A stretch of DNA of 64,000 nt from Massilia sp. H6 (GCF_024802625.1 NZ_CP103371.1:3100001-3164000); one strand, 5' to 3'. Positions 20,061-29,467 are shown, numbered from the stretch's first letter. Translations and numbers: made by a program. The notes: generated from the letters alone by a model not told the origin.

Positions 20061-22445
20061 CTAATGCAGCGCCGCGGGGTTGTCGCGATCCGATCCGAAC
20101 AGGGCACCCTCGAGTGAGGCGAGCTCGTCTTGGGTAAAGGCCAGCAAGGCATCCTTGTCCCCATCCTGCCGGTACACCTGCTTGATCAGCGCCGCGCCGC
20201 GCCGCCGCAGCGGATGTGCCACGCTCGCGCGCAGCACCAACTGGCGCAGCCTGTCGGCCAGCGCGCGCGCCTCGCGCCGGCTGTGGCGTTCGAGCAGGTC
20301 GTGGAGTTGCGCGAGCATGCCTTGGAGGTCGTCGGATGCCGGTTGGCCTGCGCCTGCGTAGCGGCCGCGCGGGGTACTGGCACAATAGCGTTCTTGCAAG
20401 ACTGGTCCGGTGCGCGCAGCCGAATCACCGGCAGCCGTGCCGCCCCCGCTGCTGCCGCCGGCTTCTTCGAGGCGCTGGCGCAGGTCGGCCACCCGCCCGC
20501 GCAGCCGGCGCGCGGCCTCTTCTTCGCCCTGCTGGCCCAGCGTGGATGCCAGCCGCAACTGGATGCTGAGGGTATCGGGATGACTGGCGCCGAGGTGGCG
20601 CTCGCGGGTCCAGGCCAGCGATTCCTGGATGCGGCGCACTGCCGCCAGGTCGCCCTGCGCCGCCAGGATGTCGGCCAGCGCTTCGCGCGCCTGCAAGGTC
20701 GGGGCGGCGTCGGCGCCGTCGTGGCGTTCGCGCGCACGCAGTACGGATTCGAGCAGCCGCCGCGCATTGCCCAGGTCGCCCATTTCGCCGAGCAGCTGGG
20801 CCAGCCGCTGGCTGCAGCGCAGCGTGTCGTCGTGTTCGCCTCCCTGCAAGCAGCGGCGCCCATCCAGCACGCGTTCGCACAGCACGCGCGCGCGGTCGAA
20901 CTCGTGCTGTCCGGCCAGGGTCACGGCCAGGTCTTCGAGGCTGTCGAGGGTGGCGACATGGGTATCGCCCCACAAGCGCTCGCAGATGGCTACCACCTGC
21001 TCGTGCAGCGCCAGCGCGCGCTCGCCCTCGCCGAGCTGGCCGAGCACGCGCGCCAGGCGCGAGCGCGCCGCCAGCGTGTCGGGATGCTCGGCGCCGACAC
21101 TGCGCGCACAGCCCTGCGCCAGCAACTCGTAGTCGCGGCGCGCCTCGTGCAGGCGACCAGCGCCATGCTGCAGCGCCGCCAGCAGGCGCAGCCCCGCGCG
21201 CGACTGGGCATGGTCCTGGCCCAGCGCTGCGCGCCGCAGCGCCAGGCTTTCGGCGAGGTAGTCGGCAGCCTCGCTGGTGCGGCCTTCGTCGCGGCACAAC
21301 ACGCCCAGCCGCGCCAGGCTGGCCGCCAGCGCCACTGAAGAAGCAAGCGCGGCATCGGGAACGCGCGCGCGCTCGATCTCCCTGCGCAGACGCACTTCGG
21401 CCAGCGAATGCCAGGGGAAGTCGCCTTGCCTGAACCAGGACAGCAGGCAGGCGGCCGGGCGCGCCAGCGCGCGCCAGTCGGCGCCGGGGCCGGCAATGGC
21501 CAGCGCGTCGGCCAGCGGCAGCTGGAGTTCGTCGAACCAGCTGTCCAGGCGCAAACGGGTCATGCCGTAGGCGGCGCGCAGCAGCGCCTCGAGGCGCGGC
21601 TGGTAGCCCGCCAGGCCCTGGCTGCTATCGCCGCGCCGCCAGCGCTGGCCCGGGTCGCTGCGCGCGCCCTCGGCGCTGCAGGCCATCGGGTAGACCAGCA
21701 GCGGGCGTTGTTCGTCTTCGTGGGTACAGCGGTAGTCGATGGCGCGCCGTACCACGCCCTCCAGGCCATCGAGGCTGCCTGGCGCTGGCGTGAACAGGCC
21801 CACGATGCGGTCGGGCAGCAGCGTGGTGCAGACGCTGACGCTGGCCGAGCGCCCGCCCCGGCTGGCAATGAGCACATGGCTGAAATGGCGCCGCATGCGG
21901 GCGGCAAAGCGGCGTAACAGCGCCGGGCAGGCGTCGAACAGGGCATCCCAGTCGAGCCGCTCGGCGCGATCGGGGTAGGTGTCGTCAAAGCGCCCGGCGC
22001 GCATCAGGTACAGCCGATGGCGGCCATCGGCGCGCTCGATGTAGCGGCGCCAGTCGACCGAATCGAGCACGGCATCGGCCAGCGCTTCGCCGCAATCGCC
22101 ATGGGCGCCGCGCTGGAACTCGCGCTGGACCTGCAGCCGTTCGCGCAGCGCGGCGACATATTCGGCCAGGCCGGGCGGGTGCTCCGGGTGCTCCGGGTGA
22201 TCCTGGGCGGCGCCCTCGTCGTGGGCCGGCGCGGCATCTTGACCTGCGTAGGCGTGCAGCGAGGGCGCATCGAGGTCCCAGTCGATCATGAGGACCGGTC
22301 CCGCCATTGGCTCGCCCGCCAACTGCAGCGCCATGGCGGCCAGCAGGCCGTTGCGGGCGGGCCCGCCTTCGTAGGAATACAAGGTAGTGATTGCACCGGG
22401 ATTATCCAGCGGTGGAAGCAGGGTCGTGAGCCCGTTCTTGTCCAT
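20061..22445 (-). CDS. KGGVGR-variant ATPase-like protein with TPR repeats
   Basis: The 794-residue protein begins ITTLYSYEGGPARNG (19-33) and has IDWDLDAP (54-61). This closely resembles the YSYKGGVGRT...VDWDLEAPGLH start of MinD/ParA-like proteins found next to TIR proteins, but the P-loop lysine is replaced by Glu26. Residues about 345-665 form six or seven kinesin-light-chain-type TPR repeats (HPDTLxxxxxLAxxLxxxG pattern). The C-terminal 130 residues are helical and charged. Start chosen at the second ATG because AGGAGG sits four bases upstream, with eight bases from the TIR gene stop. It probably acts as a scaffold or sensor with the TIR protein. That is inference. Confidence 0.75.
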   Translation of the reverse strand: MDKNGLTTLLPPLDNPGAITTLYSYEGGPARNGLLAAMALQLAGEPMAGPVLMIDWDLDAPSLHAYAGQDAAPAHDEGAAQDHPEHPEHPPGLAEYVAALRERLQVQREFQRGAHGDCGEALADAVLDSVDWRRYIERADGRHRLYLMRAGRFDDTYPDRAERLDWDALFDACPALLRRFAARMRRHFSHVLIASRGGRSASVSVCTTLLPDRIVGLFTPAPGSLDGLEGVVRRAIDYRCTHEDEQRPLLVYPMACSAEGARSDPGQRWRRGDSSQGLAGYQPRLEALLRAAYGMTRLRLDSWFDELQLPLADALAIAGPGADWRALARPAACLLSWFRQGDFPWHSLAEVRLRREIERARVPDAALASSVALAASLARLGVLCRDEGRTSEAADYLAESLALRRAALGQDHAQSRAGLRLLAALQHGAGRLHEARRDYELLAQGCARSVGAEHPDTLAARSRLARVLGQLGEGERALALHEQVVAICERLWGDTHVATLDSLEDLAVTLAGQHEFDRARVLCERVLDGRRCLQGGEHDDTLRCSQRLAQLLGEMGDLGNARRLLESVLRARERHDGADAAPTLQAREALADILAAQGDLAAVRRIQESLAWTRERHLGASHPDTLSIQLRLASTLGQQGEEEAARRLRGRVADLRQRLEEAGGSSGGGTAAGDSAARTGPVLQERYCASTPRGRYAGAGQPASDDLQGMLAQLHDLLERHSRREARALADRLRQLVLRASVAHPLRRRGAALIKQVYRQDGDKDALLAFTQDELASLEGALFGSDRDNPAALH

Positions 22446-22453
22446 GTTCCTCC

Positions 22454-23062
22454 TCATTTTTTCGGGAATGCCAGCTCAGGCAGCGCGCGCCACTCAGGTG
22501 GGACATCGGGAAGCACGAATTGGTTGCAGTCGTGGTTGGGTGGCGTATGCTTTTTTTGGCATTGGTAATGCAGCGCGATCCGTTTGACCATCTTGTCAAT
22601 GTCTGGCAAGAAGTCCGGGTTAGATTTCAGGTCGGCGGTCGCCATCGTGAAGTGAGAAAAGTCCACGTAGAAGCTGTTCTCGGTAATTTGCGACGGCAGC
22701 GAATCGGGGTGCCGGGTCATGATCACCGGAATGATCAGGTGGCTCGGCAAGGGGTACCAGGTAGCGCGTTCGGCTTCGAGCAGGCGCATGGCTGCGTATT
22801 CGCGCCGCGTATAGGCATGCGCCTCGTATTTCGGGGTGTAGATCAGGATCATGCAGACGCTCTCGCACATGGCGCGCGCGATCTTGCGGTCCAGGTCGTC
22901 CCCTCCGCCCAGCTGCTCGGTGTCGATGAACAGCTCGTCTTCGTTGTCGAAGTAAGGTTCGAGATAGCAGCGCAGCGCGTCGGCCAGGGCGGTCTTGAAC
23001 CGGTTCATCAGGTCGTGCCTGCCATGTGCGTAGCTGAAGAAACACCCGTAACGGATCGCCAT
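22454..23062 (-). CDS. TIR-domain protein
   Basis: The 202-residue protein has the TIR signature CFFSYAHG at 7-14, an IDTEQLGGGDDL segment (46-57) and YTPKYEAHAYTRREYAAM (75-92). Glu88 sits where the catalytic glutamate of NAD-consuming TIR domains is found. There is no signal peptide or membrane segment, so it should be cytoplasmic. The start is ATG with GGGAG six bases upstream. It is first in a two-gene unit with the TPR protein and divergent from the quinone oxidoreductase. It could be an NADase effector or an FxsC-like adaptor, and activity cannot be told from sequence alone. Confidence 0.78.
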   Translation of the reverse strand: MAIRYGCFFSYAHGRHDLMNRFKTALADALRCYLEPYFDNEDELFIDTEQLGGGDDLDRKIARAMCESVCMILIYTPKYEAHAYTRREYAAMRLLEAERATWYPLPSHLIIPVIMTRHPDSLPSQITENSFYVDFSHFTMATADLKSNPDFLPDIDKMVKRIALHYQCQKKHTPPNHDCNQFVLPDVPPEWRALPELAFPKK

Positions 23063-23237
23063 TGCATGCTCCCATTCCAATTTCCCGAGGCGTACCGTTT
23101 GACTCTAGCGCTGCCGACCTCAGCCACTTTGCGGGGGCACAAGCGCGCCGGCGGCCTGGTCGGCATCGGCGCCGAGTGGTCTTCAGGCATAATTCCGCCG
23201 ATTAATGAATCGAGGTAGCGGACATGAAAGAGAGCAA

Positions 23238-24212
23238 ATGAAAGCGTTGCGATGCAATCAGTGGGGACCCAGCAGCAGCCTGGTGATCGAGGACCTGCCC
23301 GACCTGGTGCCAGGCCCGGGCGAGGTGGTGGTCGACGTCAGGGCGGCCGGCGTGAATTTCCCGGACCTGCTCACGGTGCAGGGCAAGTACCAGGTGCGTC
23401 CGGAACTGCCCTTCACGCCGGGCAACGAATTCGCCGGCAGCGTGCGCGCCGTGGGCGCGGGCGTGACCGCCTTCGCGCCGGGCCAGCACGTCATCGGCTT
23501 CACCCGTACCGGCGCCTTCGCCGAGCAAGCCATCGCCGCTGGCGAGGCCTTGATGCCGATGCCCCCAGAAATGGATTTTGATACCGCCGCCGCCATCACC
23601 CTCACCTACGGTACCTCGCACCATGCGGTCGTGGACCGCGCCGCCCTGCAGCCTGGCGAGACCATGCTGGTGCTGGGCGCGGCCGGCGGCGTCGGCCTGG
23701 CCGCGATCGAGATCGGCAAGGCCCTGGGCGCGCGCGTGATCGCGGCCGCTTCCACCGATGAGAAGCTGGCGCTGTGCCGCAAGCATGGCGCCGATGACGT
23801 GATCAACTACGACAAGCAAGACCTGCGCGAGGCGATCAAGGCGGCCACCGGCGGCCGCGGCCCGGACGTGATCTACGATCCGGTCGGCGGGCCCTACAGC
23901 GAACCGGCGCTGCGCTCGATCGCCTGGCGTGGACGCCACCTGGTCGTGGGCTTCGCGGCCGGCGACATTCCCAGGCTGCCGTGGAACCTGATGCTACTCA
24001 AGGGCGCGTCGGTGATCGGCGTGTTCTGGGGTGATTTCGTGCGGCGCGAGCCCGCCGCCAACCTGGCGGCGATGCGCCAGATGCTGGACTGGATGGCGCA
24101 AGGCAAGCTCAATCCGCTGGTCTCGAAAAAATATGCGCTGGCCGATACGGCGCAGGCGCTCGACGACATGGCGGCGCGCAAGGTGATGGGGAAAGTCGTC
24201 ATCAATCCCTAG
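23238..24212 (+). CDS. Zinc-free quinone oxidoreductase family enzyme (MDR)
   Basis: The 324-residue MDR protein has a GroES-like N-terminal domain (AGVNFPDLLTVQGKYQ) and a Rossmann domain with GAAGGVGLAAIEIGKALGA (about 147-165). It lacks the structural-zinc cysteines of alcohol dehydrogenases, as in NADPH:quinone reductases. The substrate is unknown. The start is MKALRCNQW with AAAGAGAG just upstream, and a frame 11 codons longer lacks a good ribosome site. The 175 bases upstream, shared with the TIR gene, hold no further convincing gene. Confidence 0.9.
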   Translation: MKALRCNQWGPSSSLVIEDLPDLVPGPGEVVVDVRAAGVNFPDLLTVQGKYQVRPELPFTPGNEFAGSVRAVGAGVTAFAPGQHVIGFTRTGAFAEQAIAAGEALMPMPPEMDFDTAAAITLTYGTSHHAVVDRAALQPGETMLVLGAAGGVGLAAIEIGKALGARVIAAASTDEKLALCRKHGADDVINYDKQDLREAIKAATGGRGPDVIYDPVGGPYSEPALRSIAWRGRHLVVGFAAGDIPRLPWNLMLLKGASVIGVFWGDFVRREPAANLAAMRQMLDWMAQGKLNPLVSKKYALADTAQALDDMAARKVMGKVVINP

Positions 24213-24252
24213 GAACGTTCAAAGGCCCGGCACCACCGGCCCGCCCCACCGG

Positions 24253-26331
24253 TCAGGTGTCCGCGACCGCGTCGACGCCCTGGAAGAACCCGACCACGTC
24301 GGCCTGGACGCGGGTGCGCTTGAACGGCGGCAGGCTTTGCCAGATGCGCCGCCCGTAAGGCTTGGTGATCAGGCGCGGATCGCAGATCATCAGCACGCCG
24401 CGGTCGTCGACGTCGCGGATCAGGCGCCCCGCCCCCTGCTTGAGCGTAATGATCGCCTCGGGCAACTGGTGGTGCATGAAGCCGTTCATGCCCTGCTTTT
24501 CCATCACCTCGATGCGCGCGGCCAGTACCGGGTCGTCGGGCGGGGCGAAGGGCAGCTTGTCGATGATCACCAGCGACAGCGCCTCGCCGCGTACGTCGAC
24601 GCCTTCCCAGAAACTCTGGCTGCCGACCAGCACCGCGTTGCCGGCATTGCGGAAGGAATCGAGCAGTTCGGTGCGGCCACGTTCGCCCTGCACAAATAGC
24701 GGAAACGCCAGGCCGCGTTCGGCGAATTCCGTGCGCAGGCGCTCGGCCACCTTGTTCACCGCGCGTATCGTCGTGCACAAGAAGAAGGTGCGTCCGCCCG
24801 CGGCCTCGATCACCGGCAGCGCCGCGTCGACCACGGCGTCGGTGTAGTGCATCGAGTTCGGTTCCGGCAGGCCGGTCGGCACGTACAGGATACCCTGCTC
24901 GCCATAATTAAAGGGGCTGGGCCAGGTCATGGCCGGCTCGCCGCTCAGGCCCATCTGCTCGGAGAAATGCTTGAAATCGTTCTTCACCGCCAGCGTCGCC
25001 GAGGTAAAGATCCAGCTGCGCGCAGTGCCTTCGCGCTGGCTGGTAAAGATCGGCGCGATCGACAAGGGCGTCTTGTGCAGTTGCAGCGAAGACGAGAACG
25101 CCTCGACCCACAGCACCGCTTCGTCGCCTTCGACCACCTTGCCTTTCTTCGGATCGGCCTTCCATGCATCGTAAGAGGCGGCCAGTTCGAGCGCCCGCAC
25201 GCGGCAGGCGTCGACCGTCTCGGCGCGCGCGGCATGCTCTTCCAGCACAGTGATCATGCCGGCCAGTTCTTCTTTCAGTCGGGCCAGCGCCGGGAAAAAG
25301 CTTGAAGTCGGCAAGACCTGCGGCAGCGACAGCCGGGTACTGCCCTCGGGGAAGGTCAGGCGCAGGTCGCGCGCGGCTTTTTCGACCACCGTCACCACCT
25401 TGCCCCAGTCCGGTCCGCGCGCGTGCGCCAGGCCTTCGGCCAGCACGTCGCGGCACAATTCCAGCACCTGCGAGGTCGAGACCGAGGTGCCGAAGAACAG
25501 CGTGGCGGTATCGGGCAACTGGTGCGCCTCGTCGAAGATGATGGTGTTGGCCGAGGGCAGCAGCTCGGCCACGCCGGTATCTTTCAGTGCCACGTCGGCG
25601 AAGAACAGATGGTGGTTCACCACGACCACGTCTGCCTGCTGGGCTTCCCTGCGCGCCTTCATGACGAAACAGTCCTGGTAGTACTGGCACTCGGCACCCA
25701 TGCAGGTGTCGCGGGTCGAGGTCACCAGGTTCCACACCGTGGCGGTTTCCGGCACCTTGGCCAGCTCGGCCTTGTCGCCCGAACTGGTCATCTTGATGAA
25801 GCGCGAGATCTCGCGCAGGTGCCCGACGTCGTCGCGCGAGGTCAGGCGGCCGTTGCTCAGCGTGCGCTCGAGGTGGAAATGGCAGACATAGTTCGAGCGG
25901 CCCTTGAGCAGCGCCACCGATACCGGCGCGCGCAAGGCGGCGCGAATGGTGGGGATGTCGCGCAAGAACAGCTGGTCTTGCAGGTTCTTGGTACCGGTCG
26001 AAATGATCGTCTTGCCGCCCCACAGCAGCGCCGGGACCAGGTAGGCGAAGGTCTTGCCGGTGCCAGTGCCGGCCTCGGCCATTAGCACTTTCTGCTCGGC
26101 CATGGCCTGGGCAACAGCCTTGGCCATCTCGGTCTGGGCCTGGCGCGGCTTGAAGGTGCCGACGGCGGGCGCGAGCGGGCCGCCCGCGCCGAATAAACGG
26201 TCGAGCTCGGCGTCATGCTTGCCTGGCGCCCTGGCACTGGCGGGAAGGACGTCACCCTGCGGCGGCGGCGTGTCCGCCGCACCGGCGGCGGGGCCGGAAA
26301 TCGGAACAGTTGCGGGAAGGTGGTCGGTCAA
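24253..26331 (-). CDS. dinG: DinG/YoaA-type Fe-S superfamily 2 DNA helicase
   Basis: The 692-residue helicase has Walker A AEAGTGTGKT (about 85-94), DEAH box IIFDEAHQLPD, motif VGSQSFWEGVDVRG and QGAGRLIRD (motif VI). Four cysteines between motifs Ia and II (in SNYVCHFH and DTCMGAECQYYQDC) fit the 4Fe-4S cluster of XPD-like helicases. It probably unwinds R-loops or D-loops in repair. No ATG precedes the conserved region. TTG at 26329-26331 is the likely start. It could be named YoaA as easily as DinG. Confidence 0.88.
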   Translation of the reverse strand: MTDHLPATVPISGPAAGAADTPPPQGDVLPASARAPGKHDAELDRLFGAGGPLAPAVGTFKPRQAQTEMAKAVAQAMAEQKVLMAEAGTGTGKTFAYLVPALLWGGKTIISTGTKNLQDQLFLRDIPTIRAALRAPVSVALLKGRSNYVCHFHLERTLSNGRLTSRDDVGHLREISRFIKMTSSGDKAELAKVPETATVWNLVTSTRDTCMGAECQYYQDCFVMKARREAQQADVVVVNHHLFFADVALKDTGVAELLPSANTIIFDEAHQLPDTATLFFGTSVSTSQVLELCRDVLAEGLAHARGPDWGKVVTVVEKAARDLRLTFPEGSTRLSLPQVLPTSSFFPALARLKEELAGMITVLEEHAARAETVDACRVRALELAASYDAWKADPKKGKVVEGDEAVLWVEAFSSSLQLHKTPLSIAPIFTSQREGTARSWIFTSATLAVKNDFKHFSEQMGLSGEPAMTWPSPFNYGEQGILYVPTGLPEPNSMHYTDAVVDAALPVIEAAGGRTFFLCTTIRAVNKVAERLRTEFAERGLAFPLFVQGERGRTELLDSFRNAGNAVLVGSQSFWEGVDVRGEALSLVIIDKLPFAPPDDPVLAARIEVMEKQGMNGFMHHQLPEAIITLKQGAGRLIRDVDDRGVLMICDPRLITKPYGRRIWQSLPPFKRTRVQADVVGFFQGVDAVADT

Positions 26332-26371
26332 AATGGGTGTTTCTCGGTAGCCCTTGGACAGGCGGATGGGT

Positions 26372-26572
26372 TCAGGCTGGAATGTCGGGCACCAGCTGCA
26401 TCTTCAGCAGCGTAATATGATCCTTCAATTGCAGCTTACGCTTTTTCAGACGGCGCAGCTGGAGCTGGTCGCCATGGCCGTCGTCGGTCAGCATCGAAAT
26501 GACCGCATCGAGGTCGCGGTGTTCCACGTCGAGTTCTACGATGCGGCGCTGGAGGTCCTGGACGTCGGTCAT
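26372..26572 (-). CDS. YdcH-like (DUF465) small coiled-coil protein
   Basis: The 66-residue protein is one amphipathic helical hairpin with the YdcH/DUF465 pattern (LxRRIxELDxEHRDLDxxI and LRRLKKRKLQLKDHI). The function of the family is unknown, and it is widespread in proteobacteria. It lies 40 bases upstream of the helicase gene in the same direction, so they may be cotranscribed. The 219 bases on its upstream side separate it from the divergent phosphatase. Confidence 0.85.
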   Translation of the reverse strand: MTDVQDLQRRIVELDVEHRDLDAVISMLTDDGHGDQLQLRRLKKRKLQLKDHITLLKMQLVPDIPA

Positions 26573-26791
26573 GATTACTGTTCCAAACAGGTCTGTTCAA
26601 AAGCGGTTGCGGGAATATACGGGGGCCTGGCGCCAGGCGTCGCCCCCACATGCGGATGGCGCTCGGGGGATACGCAGCCGGGCGAATGTGTGTTCAGCTT
26701 GCAACACCACGGCTTCTCGGTGCATAGTTTAATCTACGCTGAGGTTGCCGCCAACAAAGTTCGGCGCGAGCACGACGGAATCAACAGGCTT

Positions 26792-27568
26792 ATGACACCA
26801 TACAAGATTGAAGCGGGCACCGCGCAACACATTGGCAACCGCCCGCAGCAGAACGACCGCATCGCCTTCCTGACCGGCGCCCGCGCGCCCGGCTACATGC
26901 TGGCGGTGCTCTCGGACGGCATCGGCAACGCGGCCGCTTCCGAACAGGTACTGCATACGGCGCGCCAGGTATTCGACGAATTCAAGCCGGGCGAGCACGC
27001 CAGCATCGAGCGCATCGCCCAACTGTTGCGCGACATCGTCAGCGAAACCCATCTGGTCATCAAGATGAATGCCGTCGCCTCCAAGACCCAGTCGCATGCC
27101 AGCTTTATCGGGCTGGTGCTCACGCCGCACGGCGATGCCGTGTGGGGACAGGTCGGCGATTCGCGCCTGTACCATTTCCACGACGGCGACTGCGTGACGC
27201 GCACGGGCGACGCCGAATATATTCAGCACCTGATGGCGAGCGACCGGCTGCCCGAAGAAGCGGCGAAGAACCACCGCAAGTCCAAACTGCTGCTCAATGT
27301 CCTGGGCAACAGCCGCAAGGATCCGTATGTCGCGATCGGCAGCTGCAGCGGACTGGCGCCGTCAGACTGCTTCCTGCTGGCCTCGGACGGCCTGTGGCAT
27401 TTCTTCACCGACGCGGAACTGGCAGCAGCTGTCAGCCGCGCCTCGCCGCGCCAGGCATCGGAAATGCTGATCAACAAGGCCGGCGAACGCTCCCAGGGTA
27501 AAGGCGGCAATTGCAGCATGGGGATCGTCAAGCTGGTGCGCCCGGCGCCCGGGGCGCCAGCGGTGTAA
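26792..27568 (+). CDS. PP2C-like serine/threonine phosphatase
   Basis: The 258-residue protein follows the PP2C plan: QQNDR near the N-terminus, metal-binding LSDGIGN (about 46-52), WGQVGDSRLYHF (about 125-136) and LLASDGLW near 200. The family usually has DGxGG, and here DGIGN is a small change that keeps the Asp ligand. It would remove phosphate from Ser/Thr kinase targets, but no kinase gene lies nearby. The ATG at 26792 was chosen because the upstream frame has no family similarity, and the ribosome site is weak. Confidence 0.85.
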   Translation: MTPYKIEAGTAQHIGNRPQQNDRIAFLTGARAPGYMLAVLSDGIGNAAASEQVLHTARQVFDEFKPGEHASIERIAQLLRDIVSETHLVIKMNAVASKTQSHASFIGLVLTPHGDAVWGQVGDSRLYHFHDGDCVTRTGDAEYIQHLMASDRLPEEAAKNHRKSKLLLNVLGNSRKDPYVAIGSCSGLAPSDCFLLASDGLWHFFTDAELAAAVSRASPRQASEMLINKAGERSQGKGGNCSMGIVKLVRPAPGAPAV

Positions 27569-27590
27569 GGCCTGGGGCCGGCGTCCAGCC

Positions 27591-28253
27591 TTACTTGCCG
27601 GCCGCCGCTTCACTCGCCTTTTTCGCTGCCGCCTTGGCCTCGCGCTCGGCCAGACGCTCTGCCACGTCGCGCTGGCGCTGTTCGGCCTTGCGCTTGCGCT
27701 CCTCGAACGCGGCCACATTCGCTGCTGCCTTCGCGGCCTGCTGCGGCGCCTGTTCTGCTTCTTGCCGGGCCTTGGCATTACGGCGCGCGATGCGGGTCGC
27801 GGCCGGCGACGGCTTCGGGGGCGGCGCGGCGCCGACCTGGCGCGGCGGCGCCGGTGGCTGGGCCGCCAGCGCTGCTTCCTCGGCCCTGAACTGGGCGTCG
27901 GCTACTGCGATCTCGCGGTCGCGCTGCTCGACCTTGGCGCGGCGCTTGAAGCGCTCGGCGTCGATTTCGATATCGCGCTGGGCGGCCAGGGCGGCGCGGC
28001 GGCGTTCCTTGGCTTCGTCGAGACAGTGATTGACGAAGAATTTGGCGTAGCAGTGCGCTTCGCGTTCGGCGTAGCGCGCCGCGATCGACGCGCGCTCGGC
28101 ATTCACGGCAGCCAGCCGTGCATCGGCCTGCGCCACCGAGGTGCTGGGCTCGACGGGCGCCACGGATGGGCCGGGATCGACCGTTGAACAGGCAGCCAGC
28201 AGCGCTGCCGCCAGGAGGGTTGCTACGCCGCGCAATACTGGATGACTCGTCAT
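27591..28253 (-). CDS. Coiled-coil lipoprotein of unknown function
   Basis: The 220-residue protein has a signal peptide with lipobox LLAAC (Cys22), then a strongly charged Ala/Arg/Glu-rich region with heptad-like periodicity broken by a Pro-rich stretch (QPPAPPRQVGAAPPPKPS). Two cysteines occur in EAHCYAKFFVNHCLDEAK. I do not recognise a family. It follows zapE by 19 bases in the same direction. It is probably periplasmic, attached to a membrane. Confidence 0.7.
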   Translation of the reverse strand: MTSHPVLRGVATLLAAALLAACSTVDPGPSVAPVEPSTSVAQADARLAAVNAERASIAARYAEREAHCYAKFFVNHCLDEAKERRRAALAAQRDIEIDAERFKRRAKVEQRDREIAVADAQFRAEEAALAAQPPAPPRQVGAAPPPKPSPAATRIARRNAKARQEAEQAPQQAAKAAANVAAFEERKRKAEQRQRDVAERLAEREAKAAAKKASEAAAGK

Positions 28254-28272
28254 GGATGTCCTTGTAGATCTA

Positions 28273-29370
28273 TCAGGCAATGGCGTCGGCTGCGCCGCGC
28301 CGTTCGGCGAGCATGTACTCGCGCGACTGCATTTCAATGATACGCGAGACGGTGCGGTGGAATTCGTTCGCCAGCATGCCCTGGGTGTACAGCTCTTCGG
28401 GTTCGACCGCGGCCGACATGATCAGCTTGACCTTGTGGTCGTAGAACACGTCGATCAGCCAGGTGAAGCGGCGCGCCTCGGACGACTGGCCGGCCGACAT
28501 CGCCGGAATGCTCGACAGCACCACCGTATGGAAGCGCGTGGCCAGTTCGAGATAGTCGTTCTGCGAACGCGGCCCGCCGCACAGGGTGGCGAAATCGAAC
28601 CAGATCACGCCGCCGGCGCGGCGCAGCGAACGGATCTCGCGGTTCTCGATATGAACGATCGGGTGCTCGTCGGCAGTATCGGCCACCCTGGCATAGGCAT
28701 CGCGCAGGGCCCGGTCCGAGGCCGCGTCGAGCGGCGTGTAATAGGCCTGCACCTGCTCCATGGCGCGCTTGCGGTAGTCGTTGCCGGCGTCGACGTTCAG
28801 GATGTCGAGCCTGTCCTTGAGCAGGGCGATGGTCGGCAGCATGCGGTCGCGGTGCAGGCCGTCCGGGTAGAGCGTGGACGGCTCGTAGTTCGAGGTCATC
28901 ACGAAGCTCACGCCGTTGGCGAACAGGGCGGACAGCAGGTTGTAAAGGATCATGGCGTCGGCGATGTCCGAGACGTGGAACTCGTCGAAGCAGATCAGGC
29001 GGTATTTCCGGGCGATGCGCTTGGCCACTTCGTCGAGCGGATCGGCCACGCCCTTGAGCTCATCGAGCTGGCCGTGCACGGCGCGCATGAATTCGTGGAA
29101 GTGCAGGCGCGTCTTGCGCACCACCGGCACCACCGAGTAGAACGAGTCCATCAGGAACGACTTGCCGCGCCCTACCCCGCCCCACAGGTACACGCCCCTG
29201 GGCACGTCGGGACGGTTGATGAGGCGCTTGAAAGCGGACGAGCGCTGGGACTTGTACCCGACCCACGCGTCGTAGGCCTGCTGCAGGCGATCGACCGCGG
29301 CCTGCTGGGCCGGATCGGACTTGAAGCCGCGCTCGGCGAGCGCGTGCTGGTAGTACTCTTGGACGTTCAT
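28273..29370 (-). CDS. zapE: ZapE/AFG1-type cell-division ATPase
   Basis: The 365-residue AAA-like ATPase has Walker A WGGVGRGKSFLMDSF (about 72-86) and Walker B LICFDEFHVSD. It matches the AFG1/LACE1 family and E. coli ZapE, which associates with the Z-ring under stress. The start is MNVQEYYQHAL, and the frame extends upstream without similarity. It lies downstream of lpd, separated by two tandem hairpins. Confidence 0.92.
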   Translation of the reverse strand: MNVQEYYQHALAERGFKSDPAQQAAVDRLQQAYDAWVGYKSQRSSAFKRLINRPDVPRGVYLWGGVGRGKSFLMDSFYSVVPVVRKTRLHFHEFMRAVHGQLDELKGVADPLDEVAKRIARKYRLICFDEFHVSDIADAMILYNLLSALFANGVSFVMTSNYEPSTLYPDGLHRDRMLPTIALLKDRLDILNVDAGNDYRKRAMEQVQAYYTPLDAASDRALRDAYARVADTADEHPIVHIENREIRSLRRAGGVIWFDFATLCGGPRSQNDYLELATRFHTVVLSSIPAMSAGQSSEARRFTWLIDVFYDHKVKLIMSAAVEPEELYTQGMLANEFHRTVSRIIEMQSREYMLAERRGAADAIA

Positions 29371-29434
29371 GGATGCATCATTCAATACGGGGTGATTTGC
29401 ACGGAATCGGCAAGACCACCGACGTCGATACAAC

Positions 29435-29465
29435 ATAGGGTGGACGGGAGACCCGCCCACCCTAT
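29435..29465 (-). repeat. GC-rich hairpin, REP-like element (second of two)
   Basis: ATAGGGTGG (29435-29443) pairs with CCACCCTAT (29457-29465), with a further inner stem (CGGG/CCCG) and one A-C mismatch, giving a 13-pair hairpin. Its GGGTGG/CCACCC palindromic style is that of dispersed intergenic repeats. It lies between lpd and zapE. Confidence 0.6.
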
Positions 29466-29467
29466 CG

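Noticed and set aside
23008-23190. A 60-codon frame just upstream of and overlapping the TIR gene, considered as an FxsA-like peptide
   Set aside because: It does not end in FxSxx, overlaps the TIR gene in another frame, and has a poorly placed ribosome site.
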